Origin: Caminibacter mediatlanticus TB-2
Lineage (GTDB): Bacteria > Campylobacterota > Campylobacteria > Campylobacterales > Nautiliaceae
Direction of reading: 5' to 3'
Length of the DNA stretch: 64,000 nt
Assembly: GCF_005843985.1 (NCBI RefSeq)
Contig: NZ_CP040463.1
Span: 1,470,878 to 1,534,877 of the forward strand
Shown here: one piece after another, positions 20,871-30,156 of the stretch
Position numbering within the stretch: the first letter of the stretch is position 1
How the letters are laid out: each line of letters starts with the position of its first letter
Made by a program: the position numbers and the translations under genes
Notes under the pieces: model-generated
Database searches by the model: none
What the model saw: the letters and a program-made list of their open reading frames with translations, nothing else
Told to the model about the DNA's origin: nothing

Positions 20871-22337
20871 TTAGCAAGAGTAAGTAGTAATAAATTCATA
20901 TGGATGAGGTCTTCCTTCAACTGGAATTATTTCTGTTTCATATTTATAATCAATATATGTTTTTAAGAAATTATCACTAAATACTCTACTTCCATCTTTT
21001 AGAGTTGCTTTTAAGAAGCTATCCTCTTTTTTAAGTTCATCTTCCACAGCATAAATAGCTTCTCTTAGAGTTGCTGGAAGTGTTCTAATTCCTCTTTGTT
21101 TAATTTCATCAAGGCTTAATTCAAATAAATCTTCATTTAATGGTTCTTTTGCTGCTTCATAAATTTCAGCATTATTTTTGATACCCCAAAGACCTGCAAG
21201 TAACATTACACTAAATGCTAAGTATGGATTTGATGAACTATCTGGGAATCTAAATTCTGTTCTAACTGATTTTTCACCAGCTCCAAAAGGAATTCTACAA
21301 CTTGCACTTCTATTTCTTGCAGAATAAGCTAAAATATTTGGTGCTTCAAATCCTGGTTGTAATCTTTTATATGAGTTCATTGATGCGTTTGTAAATGCTG
21401 CTACTGCATTTGCATTTTCAAATACTCCTGCAATATATTGTAAAGCTACTTTACTTAGATTTGCATATCCATTTGGGTCATAGAATAAGTTTTTACCATC
21501 TTTCCAGATTGATTGGTGAGTATGCATACCATTACCATTATCACCATAAAGTGGTTTTGGCATAAATGTAGCAGTTTTACCATTTAGATGTGCTACCATT
21601 TTTACAACATACTTTAATTTTTGAACATTATCAGCTGCTTCTACAAGTGTTCCAAATCTAACACCAATTTCCCCTTGTCCTTGTGCAACTTCGTGATGTA
21701 CCACAAATGTTTTAAGACCAACTTCTTTTAAAACTTTTACCATCTCAGCTCTTAGGTCCATCATACTATCAACAGGAGGTACTGGGAAATATCCACCTTT
21801 TGTTCTTGGTCTATGTCCAATATTTAATTCATCTCCAAATTCAGCTACATAATCATTCCAAGCACCCTCAATTGTATCTACTTCATAACATTGAGCATTA
21901 ATATCATCTCTTACAACAACATTTTCAAATACAAAAAATTCATTCTCAGGTCCAAAGTATGCTACATCACCTATCCCTTGTTCTTCAAGGTATTTAAGTG
22001 TTCTTTTTGCAATACTTCTTGGACATTTTTCATATGGAGTACCATCTGTATTTAAAACATCACAAAATACTACCATTGTTGGGTCTGCTGTAAATGGGTC
22101 TTCAAAGTGAGTTCCAATCTCAAAGTCTGGTTTTAAAATCATATCAGATTCATTAATTGGTTGCCATGCTGGAATACTACTTCCATCAAATGGAATACCA
22201 TTAGCTAAAACTTCTTCATCTAAACTTTCAATATCATAAGTTACATGATGCCAAGTCCCTTTAATATCTGTAAATCTAAAATCAACAAACTCAATTTCTT
22301 TTTCTCTACATTCTTGTAAGAATTCTTTTGCTGTCAT
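20871..22337 (-). CDS. glnA: Glutamine synthetase, type I
   Basis: Makes glutamine from glutamate and ammonia; dodecameric. Clear motifs are [19 protein letters not shown], the NGMHTHQS loop and the [21 protein letters not shown] region. At 488 residues it is slightly longer than the usual 470. The usual adenylylation tyrosine (NLYDLP in enteric enzymes) is replaced by phenylalanine in [10 protein letters not shown], so control by adenylylation is unlikely. A very similar change is known in Helicobacter GlnA. A TATAAT -10 and AAGGAGAG ribosome site precede it on the minus strand. Confidence 0.95.
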   Translation of the reverse strand: MTAKEFLQECREKEIEFVDFRFTDIKGTWHHVTYDIESLDEEVLANGIPFDGSSIPAWQPINESDMILKPDFEIGTHFEDPFTADPTMVVFCDVLNTDGTPYEKCPRSIAKRTLKYLEEQGIGDVAYFGPENEFFVFENVVVRDDINAQCYEVDTIEGAWNDYVAEFGDELNIGHRPRTKGGYFPVPPVDSMMDLRAEMVKVLKEVGLKTFVVHHEVAQGQGEIGVRFGTLVEAADNVQKLKYVVKMVAHLNGKTATFMPKPLYGDNGNGMHTHQSIWKDGKNLFYDPNGYANLSKVALQYIAGVFENANAVAAFTNASMNSYKRLQPGFEAPNILAYSARNRSASCRIPFGAGEKSVRTEFRFPDSSSNPYLAFSVMLLAGLWGIKNNAEIYEAAKEPLNEDLFELSLDEIKQRGIRTLPATLREAIYAVEDELKKEDSFLKATLKDGSRVFSDNFLKTYIDYKYETEIIPVEGRPHPYEFITTYSC

Positions 22338-22364
22338 TTGCTCTCCTTTTTTTATTTTGCAATA

Positions 22365-22370
22365 ATTATA
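22365..22370 (-). promoter_or_regulatory. -10 element of the glnA promoter
   Basis: On the minus strand the sequence GGCTATAATTATTGC places a perfect TATAAT 27 bases before the glnA ATG, with the AAGGAGAG ribosome site between. No -24/-12 (sigma-54) pattern was seen. Confidence 0.55.
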
Positions 22371-22432
22371 GCCAAACTAAAAAAATTAATTCAAATCTTT
22401 TATGTTTAATTTTTAATCAAAATGGAGAAAAA

Positions 22433-23023
22433 ATGGATTTTATTGAAACAATGCTTTTAAAAATGGAAAATGGAAAATGGAAAATTGAAAATTATGAATA
22501 TCACTTAGAAAGAGTAAAAAGAACATATGAGTATTTCAAATGGAAAATGGAAAATGGAAAATTGAAAATAGAAAATAGAAAATGGAAAATGAAAAATGAA
22601 AAATTAAGAGTTCGAATAACTTATAATCAAAAAGGAATAAAAAATATTGAATATTTTCCTATAAAAAAAAGAGAATTTAAAACCTTTAAAGTAGTAAATT
22701 CAAACATTAACTATCATTTAAAATATGCAAATAGAGAAAAACTAAATTCTCTAAAACCTAAAAATGTTGATGAAATTATTATCATAAAAAACAATTTAGT
22801 AACAGATACTACCATTTCAAACTTAGCTTTTTTTACAGGAACTGAGTGGATAACTCCAAAATATCCTTTACTTAAAGGTACAAAAAGAGAAGAGTTAATA
22901 AAAAAAGGTTTCTTAAAAGAAAAAATTATTCATAAATATGATTTAAAGTATTTTAAAAAAATCGCAATGATTAATGCAATTTTAGAGTTTTATGAAATTA
23001 AAGATTATGATATAATTTTTTAA
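22433..23023 (+). CDS. pabC: Class IV aminotransferase, likely aminodeoxychorismate lyase
   Basis: PLP enzyme that releases p-aminobenzoate from aminodeoxychorismate. The start is taken at ATG 22433 after AATGGAGAAAA, which restores the family N-terminus (FIET); an in-frame start at 22328 adds 35 unlikely residues. The HLKYANR segment probably carries the PLP lysine, and TTISNLAFF and GTKREELI match the fold. Two heptamer repeat blocks are translated inside it (residues about 10-21 and 36-58), adding lysine-rich segments such as WKMENGKLKIEN. It may instead act on branched-chain amino acids, but pabB nearby favours PabC. Confidence 0.77.
   Translation: MDFIETMLLKMENGKWKIENYEYHLERVKRTYEYFKWKMENGKLKIENRKWKMKNEKLRVRITYNQKGIKNIEYFPIKKREFKTFKVVNSNINYHLKYANREKLNSLKPKNVDEIIIIKNNLVTDTTISNLAFFTGTEWITPKYPLLKGTKREELIKKGFLKEKIIHKYDLKYFKKIAMINAILEFYEIKDYDIIF
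22460..22494. repeat. Heptanucleotide repeat, 5 units, inside pabC
   Basis: Three perfect AAAATGG-type units are followed by AAAATTG and AAAATTA, 35 bases in total. It is translated as MENGKWKIEN just before the conserved YEYHLERVKRT segment of pabC. Confidence 0.75.
22537..22606. repeat. Heptanucleotide repeat, 10 units, inside pabC
   Basis: Ten uninterrupted 7-mers (CAAATGG, AAAATGG twice, AAAATTG, AAAATAG twice, AAAATGG, AAAATGA twice, AAAATTA) cover 70 bases, twice the usual 35-base block. It lies in the open pabC frame. Because 7 is not a multiple of 3, gain or loss of one unit would shift the frame. Confidence 0.8.
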
Positions 23024-23034
23024 AAAGGAAATAG

Positions 23035-24774
23035 ATGAATTGGGATTTATCACCACTTTTTAGTTCAATTCCAGAAGCTGAGGAGTTTTTAAAACAAGCT
23101 ATATTTAAAGCAAAAGAGTTTGAAAAAAAATACAAAAATAGATTATATACTCTAAATCCAGATGAATTTATAGAAGTTTTAAAAGAATATGAAGAAATTT
23201 GGGAAAATATAGGAAGAGCTTTAACTTACATCTACTTAGAATTTGCTACTGATTCAAGTAAAGGTAATTTTTTAGCAAAATTTCAAGAATTAGCAACTCA
23301 GGCAGAAGAGCATTTAATTTGGTTTGAACTTGAATTTATTCATCTTCCACTTGATAAACAACAAAGATTTATTGATAATGCAGAAGTTTATAAATATTAT
23401 TTAATTCATCTTCAAGAAGAAGCGCCATATAAACTTAGTGAAAAAGAAGAAAAAATATTAATGAAAAAAGATTTAACCTCATCAAGTGCTTTTGTAAGAC
23501 TTTTTGATGAGACAATTTCTAAACTTAAATTTTTCTTTAATGGGGAGTTTTTAAGTGAAGAAGAAGTTTTAAGCAAACTCTATTCACCAAATAGAGATGA
23601 AAGAAAAAAAGCACAAGTTAGTTTAACCCTTGGACTTAAACCTTATCAAGACAATTTTAGTTTTATTTATAATCAAATAAAAAAAGATTGGAAAATAGAT
23701 TACATTGATATTAGAGGGTATGATGACCCTGAATCTCCAAGACATTTATCAAATAGAGTTAGCAAAAAAAGTGTTGATGCACTAATTAATGCGGTAAATA
23801 ATTCAACTTTTATAGTAGCTGAATATTACAATATAAAAAAGAACCTATTAGGATATGACAAGTTATATGATTATGATAGATACGCACCAATAAAATTAAC
23901 TGATAAAACCTCTGAAATTTCTTTTGAAGAGGCAAAAGAGTTAGTTTTAAATGCATTTAAAAAATTTTCACCAACTTTTTATGAAATAGCAAAAAAAGCT
24001 TTTGAAGAGAGATGGATTGATGTATATCCAAAAGAAGGCAAAAGAAGTGGTGCTTTTTCTCACTCTGCAACTCCAAAAGCACATCCATATGTATTACTTA
24101 ACTACACAAATCAAAGAAGAGATGTATTTACATTAGCTCACGAACTTGGTCACGCAATTCATCAATATTTAGCAAGAGAAGTTGGATATTTAAATCAAGA
24201 CACTCCACTAACAACTGCTGAGACAGCATCTATTTTTGCAGAAATGCTTTTATTTGAAGAGATTAAAAATTCACTTTCAAAAGAAGAGTTAATTGAAGTA
24301 TATGCAGCTAAACTTGAAGATATTTTTGCAACTTTATTTAGACAAGTAGTTTTTACTAATTTTGAAAGAAGAGTACATAATAGTGAAGAATTAAAACCTA
24401 ATGAATATAATAAAATTTGGATAGAAGAAAATCAAAAAATGTTTAAAGATAGTGTATATCTAACTAAAAATTATGAAATTTGGTGGAGTTATATTCCTCA
24501 TTTTATTCACTCACCTTTTTATTGCTATGCATACTCATATGCCCAACTTCTTGTACTTAGTTTATATAAACTTTATAAAGAAGGTTTTGAGAATTTTGAA
24601 GAAAAATATATTAAATTTTTATCACAAGGTGGAAGCATTCCTCCTAAAAAACAATTTTTAGAATTATTTAATATAGATATTGAAAAAGAAAATTTTTGGA
24701 ATAAGGGAATTGATGTTGTAAAAGAGATGTTAAATGAATTTAAAGGAATAACAAGTGATTATACAAAACAGTGA
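23035..24774 (+). CDS. pepF: Oligoendopeptidase F-type zinc peptidase (M3B)
   Basis: Cytoplasmic peptidase of short peptides. The M3 zinc site is TLAHELGHAIHQYLA (HEXXH near residue 369), followed by the glutamate ligand region TTAETASIFAEM. The length of 579 residues fits the family. ATG at 23035 follows AAAAAGGAAATAG. It overlaps the next gene by 20 bases. The pyrB-pepF-(SspB-like)-uvrD order recurs in C. jejuni, from memory, with the folate, GGDEF and glnA genes inserted here. Confidence 0.92.
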   Translation: MNWDLSPLFSSIPEAEEFLKQAIFKAKEFEKKYKNRLYTLNPDEFIEVLKEYEEIWENIGRALTYIYLEFATDSSKGNFLAKFQELATQAEEHLIWFELEFIHLPLDKQQRFIDNAEVYKYYLIHLQEEAPYKLSEKEEKILMKKDLTSSSAFVRLFDETISKLKFFFNGEFLSEEEVLSKLYSPNRDERKKAQVSLTLGLKPYQDNFSFIYNQIKKDWKIDYIDIRGYDDPESPRHLSNRVSKKSVDALINAVNNSTFIVAEYYNIKKNLLGYDKLYDYDRYAPIKLTDKTSEISFEEAKELVLNAFKKFSPTFYEIAKKAFEERWIDVYPKEGKRSGAFSHSATPKAHPYVLLNYTNQRRDVFTLAHELGHAIHQYLAREVGYLNQDTPLTTAETASIFAEMLLFEEIKNSLSKEELIEVYAAKLEDIFATLFRQVVFTNFERRVHNSEELKPNEYNKIWIEENQKMFKDSVYLTKNYEIWWSYIPHFIHSPFYCYAYSYAQLLVLSLYKLYKEGFENFEEKYIKFLSQGGSIPPKKQFLELFNIDIEKENFWNKGIDVVKEMLNEFKGITSDYTKQ

Positions 24775-25171
24775 ATTTCAAAAATTAAAAAATAAACACG
24801 CAAAAGAATTGCTCTTTTTTCTTCTTAATAATGTAAAAGATGAATTTTCAATTCTTTGTAGTTTAGATGGAATTGAATTTAACCCAGAATTACCCTCTCA
24901 TATAAAAAGTGCATTTAAGGATGTTATTTTATTTGTATTAGCAAACTATACTCTCTCAACTGCCAAAATTGAAGGCGAAAATTTAGTTTTTGAAGCTGGA
25001 TTTGGAGAAGAAAATTTTGGAAGCATAGTAACTATCCCTATTGAAAATATTATACAAATAATGCAACAAGAAACTCCTCTTTTTATTAATATAGCTGCTA
25101 CTTTACCAAAACCTAAAAAACCAAAAAACCCTTTTGAATTAAATCCAAAAAATAAAAAGTTTATGACTTAA
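24755..25171 (+). CDS. SspB-like conserved protein
   Basis: A 138-residue protein starting at GTG 24755 inside the end of pepF. The middle (about 35-115) alternates strand-like segments in the pattern of the SspB beta barrel: a short LPSHIKS region, an LVFEAGFGEENFGSIVTIPIENIIQI segment (like the arF-G-vPi-av pattern of SspB) and a hydrophobic PLFINIA strand. A proline/lysine-rich tail (about 118-138) follows, where SspB proteins usually carry a disordered ClpX-binding tail. A role as a ClpXP adaptor is therefore possible but is inference from pattern only. Confidence 0.45.
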   Translation: MIIQNSEFQKLKNKHAKELLFFLLNNVKDEFSILCSLDGIEFNPELPSHIKSAFKDVILFVLANYTLSTAKIEGENLVFEAGFGEENFGSIVTIPIENIIQIMQQETPLFINIAATLPKPKKPKNPFELNPKNKKFMT

Positions 25172-26030
25172 TAAAATTTAAAATTATTTCAATATCTTTT
25201 GTTTTTTCTTTATATACTAAGTATGCTTTTCTTTTTAAATTTACTCCTTTAAGTTTAGAAATAAATAACTTTTTAGCTCTAACTTCATCTTTAATAACTG
25301 CTTTTGAAATGATAGACACTACTTGGTCTTGTGCACTCATTACAGTATATTTAAGTGCAGTAGAATTATGAACAACACTTAAAATATTTAATGTGTCACA
25401 TCCAAAATTAAAATCTTCAAATACTTTTTTAATAAATTCTCGTGTTGAAGAGTTTGGCTCTCTACAAATTAAATTATATTTTTTTAAATCTTCTATCTCC
25501 ATAGTAGATGGTAAAGGTTTATTTGAAAATACCACTAATTCGTCTTCTATCCAATCAACATAATTCAATCCATTATTTTTCTTTTTAGTAACAAATGCTA
25601 AATCTATTGCAGAATTTTTGACATCTTCAAGCAATGCATCATTATTTTTAATAATTAAATTAATCTCTTTATTTAAAAGAGATTTGTAATACTTTATACA
25701 CTCAGGTAAGTTATAATTTCCGATTGTAGGTGAAGCTCCAATAAGTAAAGGTGCATCTACTTTTTTAAATTTATTAATTTGATTTTCAAAATCATTTAAA
25801 AACTCTTTAAATTTCTCTGCAATAGGCAAAAAATTTCTCCCCTCTTTTGTTAACACAACTCCTTTTTTTCTTCTCTCAAATAAACTAATACCTAAGAAAT
25901 CTTCTAAAATTCTTATTTGCTGAGTAACCGCTGGTTGAGAAATTCCTAAAACTTTACTTGCATTTGAAAAACTCTCTTCTTTTACTATAACTAAAAAAGT
26001 ATAAATTTTATCTAAATGTTTTATTAACAT
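25161..26030 (-). CDS. LysR-family transcriptional regulator
   Basis: 289 residues. An N-terminal winged helix-turn-helix (FSNASKVLGISQPAVTQQIRILEDFLGISLFER) is followed by a two-lobed effector-binding domain typical of LysR proteins (CysB/CbbR-like form). The ligand is not predictable. It is divergent from uvrD with about 95 bases between, where a LysR-type inverted repeat is visible, suggesting self-regulation. It ends overlapping the SspB-like gene by 11 bases. Confidence 0.9.
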   Translation of the reverse strand: MLIKHLDKIYTFLVIVKEESFSNASKVLGISQPAVTQQIRILEDFLGISLFERRKKGVVLTKEGRNFLPIAEKFKEFLNDFENQINKFKKVDAPLLIGASPTIGNYNLPECIKYYKSLLNKEINLIIKNNDALLEDVKNSAIDLAFVTKKKNNGLNYVDWIEDELVVFSNKPLPSTMEIEDLKKYNLICREPNSSTREFIKKVFEDFNFGCDTLNILSVVHNSTALKYTVMSAQDQVVSIISKAVIKDEVRAKKLFISKLKGVNLKRKAYLVYKEKTKDIEIILNFIKS

Positions 26031-26060
26031 TTCCCATCCTTCAACTAATTAATTAAGTAT

Positions 26061-26077
26061 TATAACTAAAACTTATA
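26061..26077. promoter_or_regulatory. Candidate LysR-type binding site
   Basis: TATAA-N7-TTATA, a 17-base interrupted palindrome with a T-N11-A core, lies 31 bases upstream of the LysR gene start and 24 bases before the uvrD -10. Position fits autoregulation, but such AT-only palindromes arise easily by chance here. Confidence 0.3.
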
Positions 26078-26100
26078 AAAATGTATAAAAAAATTTTTGA

Positions 26101-26106
26101 TATAAT
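26101..26106 (+). promoter_or_regulatory. -10 element upstream of uvrD
   Basis: A perfect TATAAT preceded by a T-run and GA (TTTTTGATATAAT), the usual form of housekeeping promoters in Campylobacterota. It is 20 bases upstream of the chosen uvrD ATG, so the leader would be very short; this supports starting the gene at 26126 and not at 26081. Confidence 0.5.
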
Positions 26107-26125
26107 TAAAATAAAAAGTGAGAAA

Positions 26126-28114
26126 ATGGATTTTTTAGAAGAATTAAATGAAGCACAAAAAAAAGCAGCAACACATATTGATGGCGCATTACTTATTTTA
26201 GCTGGGGCTGGAAGTGGAAAAACAAAAACTTTAACTTCAAGGCTTGCATATTTATTATCTTTTGGAATAGACCCAGCTAATACTCTAACTCTAACTTTTA
26301 CAAACAAAGCCGCAAGTGAGATGAGAGAGAGAGCATTATCTTTAATACAACAAAACATTCCTCATCCTCCTTTGCTTCTTACTTTCCATAAGTTTGGACT
26401 TTTATTTTTAAAACTATATATCCATTTAATTAATAGAGACAATAACTTTGTAATTATCGATAGTGATGACCAAAAAAAAATATTAAAATCAATCTCAGCT
26501 GACCTACCTCCAAATTTTATGAGTAAAGAAATTAGTAAATATAAAAATTCGTTTTTAACCTCTGATGAAGTATTTGCATTAGCTAATGAAGAAGTTTATA
26601 AAAAATTAGCTTTAATTTATGATAAATATCAAAAATATTTACTTGAAAATAATTTAGTAGATTTTGATGATTTATTACTCCTAACTTATAGAATTTTAAA
26701 TGAAAACGATGATTTAGCAAAAGAAATTTCACAAAAATACCAATATGTTATGGTCGATGAATACCAAGATACTAATGAAATTCAGTTATTATTATTAAAA
26801 AAATTATGCTTAACTCATAATAATATTTGTGTAGTTGGAGATGATGACCAAAGTATTTATGGATTTAGAGGGGCTAATCATAAAAATATTTTAGATTTTG
26901 AAAAAGATTTTAATGCTGAGGTTATAAAACTTGAACTTAATTACCGCTCAACAAATCAAATTTTAACAGCAGCTAATAATTTAATTAGTTTTAATAAAAA
27001 TAGATACAACAAAAAACTAATCTCAGCCCTTGGAGATGGAAAAGAAGTCGAAGTTCTTGAAAATTATAATGAAACAGCAGAAGCAGAAGTAATTGCTAAA
27101 AGAATCAAAACTTTAATAGATAGCGGAGTAAGTCCAAATGAAATAGCTATCCTTTATAGAATAAATGCATTATCTCGCTCAATTGAAGATGGACTTAGAA
27201 ACTATGGGATTGCTTATAAATTAGTAGGAGGTATGAAATTCTACGAAAGAGAAGAAATAAAAGATTTAATAAGTTATTTAAGACTTATAATAAATCCAGA
27301 TGATGACTATTCATTTAAAAGAATAGTAAATAAACCAAGAAGAGGAATAGGAAAAACTACACTCATTAAACTTGAAGAGGCAAAAGGAAATATTTCATTT
27401 TTTAAATTTATTAAAGATTCTTCTCTTAAATTTCTAAGTAAAAAAGCAGCTAAAACTTTAAAAGAATTCACCCAAATAATAGAATATTTTTCTACTTTAA
27501 ATATTGAAGAGTTAATAGAAGCCATTGAAGAAAAAATTGAATTATCAACTTCATATAAAGATGAAGATAAAAGAAGAAATATTGAAGAATTCTATGGAAT
27601 GATGAGAGAGAGAAATGATTTAACTCTAAGAGAGTTTCTAAACGAACTCTCTCTTGAAAGTGACCAAGATAAACTCTCAGATAATTTAATTAATGTAATG
27701 ACAATTCATGCAAGCAAGGGACTTGAATTTGAATATCTTTTTGTAATTGGACTTGAAGAAGGTTTCTTTCCTTTAAATGATGCGGACATTGAAGAAGAAA
27801 GAAGACTTGCATATGTAGCAATTACAAGAGCTAAAAAAGAACTAACCCTCTCATATGTAAAAAGTAGATTTTTAAGGGGACAAAGAGAAAATGTTAAAAA
27901 AAGTAGATTCTTAACAGAAGCAGGACTTATTAAAGGTGAAAGAGTCAATCTACAAGAAAACTCAGGCATTAAAAAAGGTACATTAGTAAAACATAAAGTA
28001 TTTGGAACTGGAAGAGTTATTGGAGTAAATAAAGCAGGAAATAAAATAAAACTCAAAATTGATTTTGGCGGTAGTATTAGAGAAATTTTGAGTGATTTTA
28101 TTGAAAAAGCATAA
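26126..28114 (+). CDS. uvrD: ATP-dependent DNA helicase, UvrD/PcrA/Rep family
   Basis: Superfamily 1 3'-5' helicase for repair and replication restart. The motifs run in order: LNEAQKKAA (Q motif), LAGAGSGKT (Walker A), LTFTNKAA (Ia), VDEYQDT (Walker B), VVGDDDQSIYGFRGA (III), LNYRST (IV), NVMTIHASKGLEF (V) and AYVAITRAKKELTL (VI). The protein has about 662 residues. The C-terminal KHKVFGTGRVIGV patch is typical of PcrA/UvrD tails. A heptamer repeat follows its stop directly and leads into truB. Confidence 0.93.
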   Translation: MDFLEELNEAQKKAATHIDGALLILAGAGSGKTKTLTSRLAYLLSFGIDPANTLTLTFTNKAASEMRERALSLIQQNIPHPPLLLTFHKFGLLFLKLYIHLINRDNNFVIIDSDDQKKILKSISADLPPNFMSKEISKYKNSFLTSDEVFALANEEVYKKLALIYDKYQKYLLENNLVDFDDLLLLTYRILNENDDLAKEISQKYQYVMVDEYQDTNEIQLLLLKKLCLTHNNICVVGDDDQSIYGFRGANHKNILDFEKDFNAEVIKLELNYRSTNQILTAANNLISFNKNRYNKKLISALGDGKEVEVLENYNETAEAEVIAKRIKTLIDSGVSPNEIAILYRINALSRSIEDGLRNYGIAYKLVGGMKFYEREEIKDLISYLRLIINPDDDYSFKRIVNKPRRGIGKTTLIKLEEAKGNISFFKFIKDSSLKFLSKKAAKTLKEFTQIIEYFSTLNIEELIEAIEEKIELSTSYKDEDKRRNIEEFYGMMRERNDLTLREFLNELSLESDQDKLSDNLINVMTIHASKGLEFEYLFVIGLEEGFFPLNDADIEEERRLAYVAITRAKKELTLSYVKSRFLRGQRENVKKSRFLTEAGLIKGERVNLQENSGIKKGTLVKHKVFGTGRVIGVNKAGNKIKLKIDFGGSIREILSDFIEKA

Positions 28115-28149
28115 GAAAATGAAGTATGAAAAGTTAAAATGTAAAAATT
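28115..28149. repeat. Heptanucleotide repeat, 5 degenerate units, at the uvrD/truB junction
   Basis: Units GAAAATG, AAGTATG, AAAAGTT, AAAATGT and AAAAATT begin at the base after the uvrD stop and include the probable truB start codon (28119). Periodicity is weaker than in pabC, but length, composition and placement match the other blocks. Confidence 0.5.
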
Positions 28150-28961
28150 TATTATTTGTAGCAAATAAACCAATGTTTATATCTTCAAACAAATTTCTAA
28201 ATCAATTGAAAAAAAAATATAATATTAAAAAAATGGGCTTTTCTGGTACACTTGACCCATTTGCAACTGGATGTTTAATAATAGCCACAGGTCAATATAC
28301 AAAATTATTTAGATTTTTAGACAAAACTCCAAAAACTTATATTGCAACATTAATGCTTGGTGCTTACTCTCCTACTCTTGATATAGAAAAAATTGAAAAT
28401 ATACAACTAACTCCTAAAATAGAAAAAGAAAAAATTATTGAAGTTTTAAATTCCTTTTTAGGAAAACAAACTCAAATACCTCCAAAATATTCTGCTAAAA
28501 AAATAGATGGTAAAAGAGCTTATGCTCTTGCTAATAAAAATATTGATATTAAACTAAAAGAGATAGAAGTTGAAATTTATGAAATTGAGCTAATTAACTA
28601 TTCTCATCCTTTTATAACTTTCAGGGCAAGTGTAAGTGAAGGGACTTTTATTAGAACTCTTGGTTTAGATATAGCTAAAAAATTAAATACTTTTGGAAGC
28701 TTAACCTATCTTGAAAGAGTGAATGAAGGAAAATTTAAATATGAATGTGAAAAACCACTAAATCCTCTTGAGTTTTTAAAAATACCTCAAAATTTTTACA
28801 AAAATGACATAAATAATTTGCTTTTAGGAAAAAAACTTGATATAAAAGATTTTGAAATTCAACAACCAGGTACATATTACATCAAATATGATAAATATTT
28901 TGCTATTATTGAAATTAAAGAGAGCATAAAATATATACTAAATAGGATTGAGTTATGTTAG
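28119..28961 (+). CDS. truB: tRNA pseudouridine-55 synthase
   Basis: Makes pseudouridine 55 in the T-loop of tRNAs. The catalytic aspartate lies in [15 protein letters not shown]. The family motifs [12 protein letters not shown] and [15 protein letters not shown] are present. I take ATG 28119; an in-frame upstream start at 28092 lies inside uvrD. No clear ribosome site precedes it, because a heptamer repeat occupies the initiation region, so translation may depend on coupling to uvrD. It overlaps csrA by 7 bases. Confidence 0.92.
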   Translation: MKYEKLKCKNLLFVANKPMFISSNKFLNQLKKKYNIKKMGFSGTLDPFATGCLIIATGQYTKLFRFLDKTPKTYIATLMLGAYSPTLDIEKIENIQLTPKIEKEKIIEVLNSFLGKQTQIPPKYSAKKIDGKRAYALANKNIDIKLKEIEVEIYEIELINYSHPFITFRASVSEGTFIRTLGLDIAKKLNTFGSLTYLERVNEGKFKYECEKPLNPLEFLKIPQNFYKNDINNLLLGKKLDIKDFEIQQPGTYYIKYDKYFAIIEIKESIKYILNRIELC

Positions 28962-29188
28962 TTATTTCAAGAAAAGTAAATGAAAAGATAAAAATTGGAG
29001 ATGATATTGAAATCATTATCATTGAAGTAAATAAAAACCAAGTTAAAATAGGAATTAATGCTCCAAAAAATGTGCCTATTTTTAGAAAAGAATTAATTGA
29101 AAATATAAAAAATGAAAACAAAAAAGCAAATAAAGAAATTGAAATAGAAAAACTTAATGCTTTTAGGAAGGCAATAAATGAAAATTAA
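28955..29188 (+). CDS. csrA: Carbon storage regulator CsrA
   Basis: Dimeric RNA-binding translational regulator. The N-terminus [18 protein letters not shown] and the [18 protein letters not shown] segment are diagnostic. The tail is extended (77 residues), as in flagellated bacteria where CsrA is antagonised by FliW. No fliW is in the window, but the flagellar cap operon lies less than 1 kb away on the other strand. It overlaps truB and ispE, and the truB-csrA-ispE order is conserved in Campylobacter (recalled). Confidence 0.95.
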   Translation: MLVISRKVNEKIKIGDDIEIIIIEVNKNQVKIGINAPKNVPIFRKELIENIKNENKKANKEIEIEKLNAFRKAINEN

Positions 29189-29918
29189 AGCATATGCAAA
29201 AGTAAATATATTTTTAAAAATCATAGGACACGATGGTATGTATCATCAAATTAAATCAAGATTTATGAAAGTAAAAGATTTATATGATGAAATTGAAATA
29301 GTAGAAGCTGAAAAGTTTAATATTGTAGGAGATGTTAATTGTGTTTTAAGAGATAATAGTGTTTTTAAAGCTTATTTGGCCTTAACGCAAGAATATCCAG
29401 AAATCAAAAAATGGTTTATAGGAAAAGAGATTAGAATTCATAAAAACATACCCGAAATGGCAGGACTTGGTGGAGGAAGCAGTGATGCAGCAGCATTTTT
29501 AAGACTTGTAAATGAAAAGAGTGGCCTTAATTTAGATACAAATAAATTAATAGAAATTGGAAAAAAAGTTGGTAGTGATGTGGCTTTTTTTATAACAAAT
29601 GCTGATGTAGCAGATGTTTATGGAAGAGGAGATATTGTTGAAGTAAGAGATGAAAAAGCACTTGATTTAGAAGTTTTAACGCCACCAATAGAATGCTCAA
29701 CCCCAGAAGTTTATAAAACATACAAACAAAATTTTTTCAATCCAGCACCTACTAATTTTGACAAACAAGAGACATTAGAACTATTAAATAATTATACTCC
29801 AACTGAGCTAAATGATTTATTAAAACCAGCTTTAATGTTATATCCAGACCTTTATAAATACCAAGACTTTGGATATTTTAGTGGTAGCGGAAGTAGTTTT
29901 TTTAGAGTTAAAACTTAA
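29178..29918 (+). CDS. ispE: 4-diphosphocytidyl-2-C-methyl-D-erythritol kinase
   Basis: GHMP kinase of the non-mevalonate isoprenoid pathway. The ATP loop [19 protein letters not shown] is clear, and the N-terminal [12 protein letters not shown] matches the family. At 246 residues it is at the short end of the family. Start overlaps csrA by 11 bases. It converges with the fliT-like gene, overlapping by 11 bases; a weak AT-only hairpin near the stop is the only terminator-like element. Confidence 0.92.
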   Translation: MKIKAYAKVNIFLKIIGHDGMYHQIKSRFMKVKDLYDEIEIVEAEKFNIVGDVNCVLRDNSVFKAYLALTQEYPEIKKWFIGKEIRIHKNIPEMAGLGGGSSDAAAFLRLVNEKSGLNLDTNKLIEIGKKVGSDVAFFITNADVADVYGRGDIVEVRDEKALDLEVLTPPIECSTPEVYKTYKQNFFNPAPTNFDKQETLELLNNYTPTELNDLLKPALMLYPDLYKYQDFGYFSGSGSSFFRVKT

Positions 29919-30156
29919 AGTTTAAATTATTTTTACTATTTGTATTATAAAAATTTTTTAGCTTTTTAATTTCACTCATTTTACTACTTAATTCTTCTTT
30001 TTCTTTTTCTATAATTTTTTTTGCTTCTACTAAATAATTTAACATTTCATTTGCTTCTTTAATTGAAGAAACTTCAAAAGAAGTATTGCTTAATTTTTCT
30101 AATTTTTCTAAATCATTATTTATTACTGCTATTTTTAATTCTTTTAAAAAACTCAT
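29908..30156 (-). CDS. Small flagellar chaperone-like protein (FliT position)
   Basis: An 82-residue, lysine/glutamate-rich, all-helical protein. The start is ATG 30154-30156, which overlaps the fliS stop as ATGA and sits about 10 bases after a strong AAGGAGGAG site; a longer GTG start at 30177 would swallow that site. Size, helical nature and position after fliD-fliS match FliT, the FliD export chaperone, but FliT proteins are poorly conserved, so the name rests on context. Confidence 0.6.
   Translation of the reverse strand: MSFLKELKIAVINNDLEKLEKLSNTSFEVSSIKEANEMLNYLVEAKKIIEKEKEELSSKMSEIKKLKNFYNTNSKNNLNFKF

Noticed and set aside
29890..29935. Terminator hairpin after ispE (AAACT/AGTTT)
   Set aside because: Five A/T-dominated pairs with a three-base loop and no uninterrupted T-run; expected by chance in this composition.
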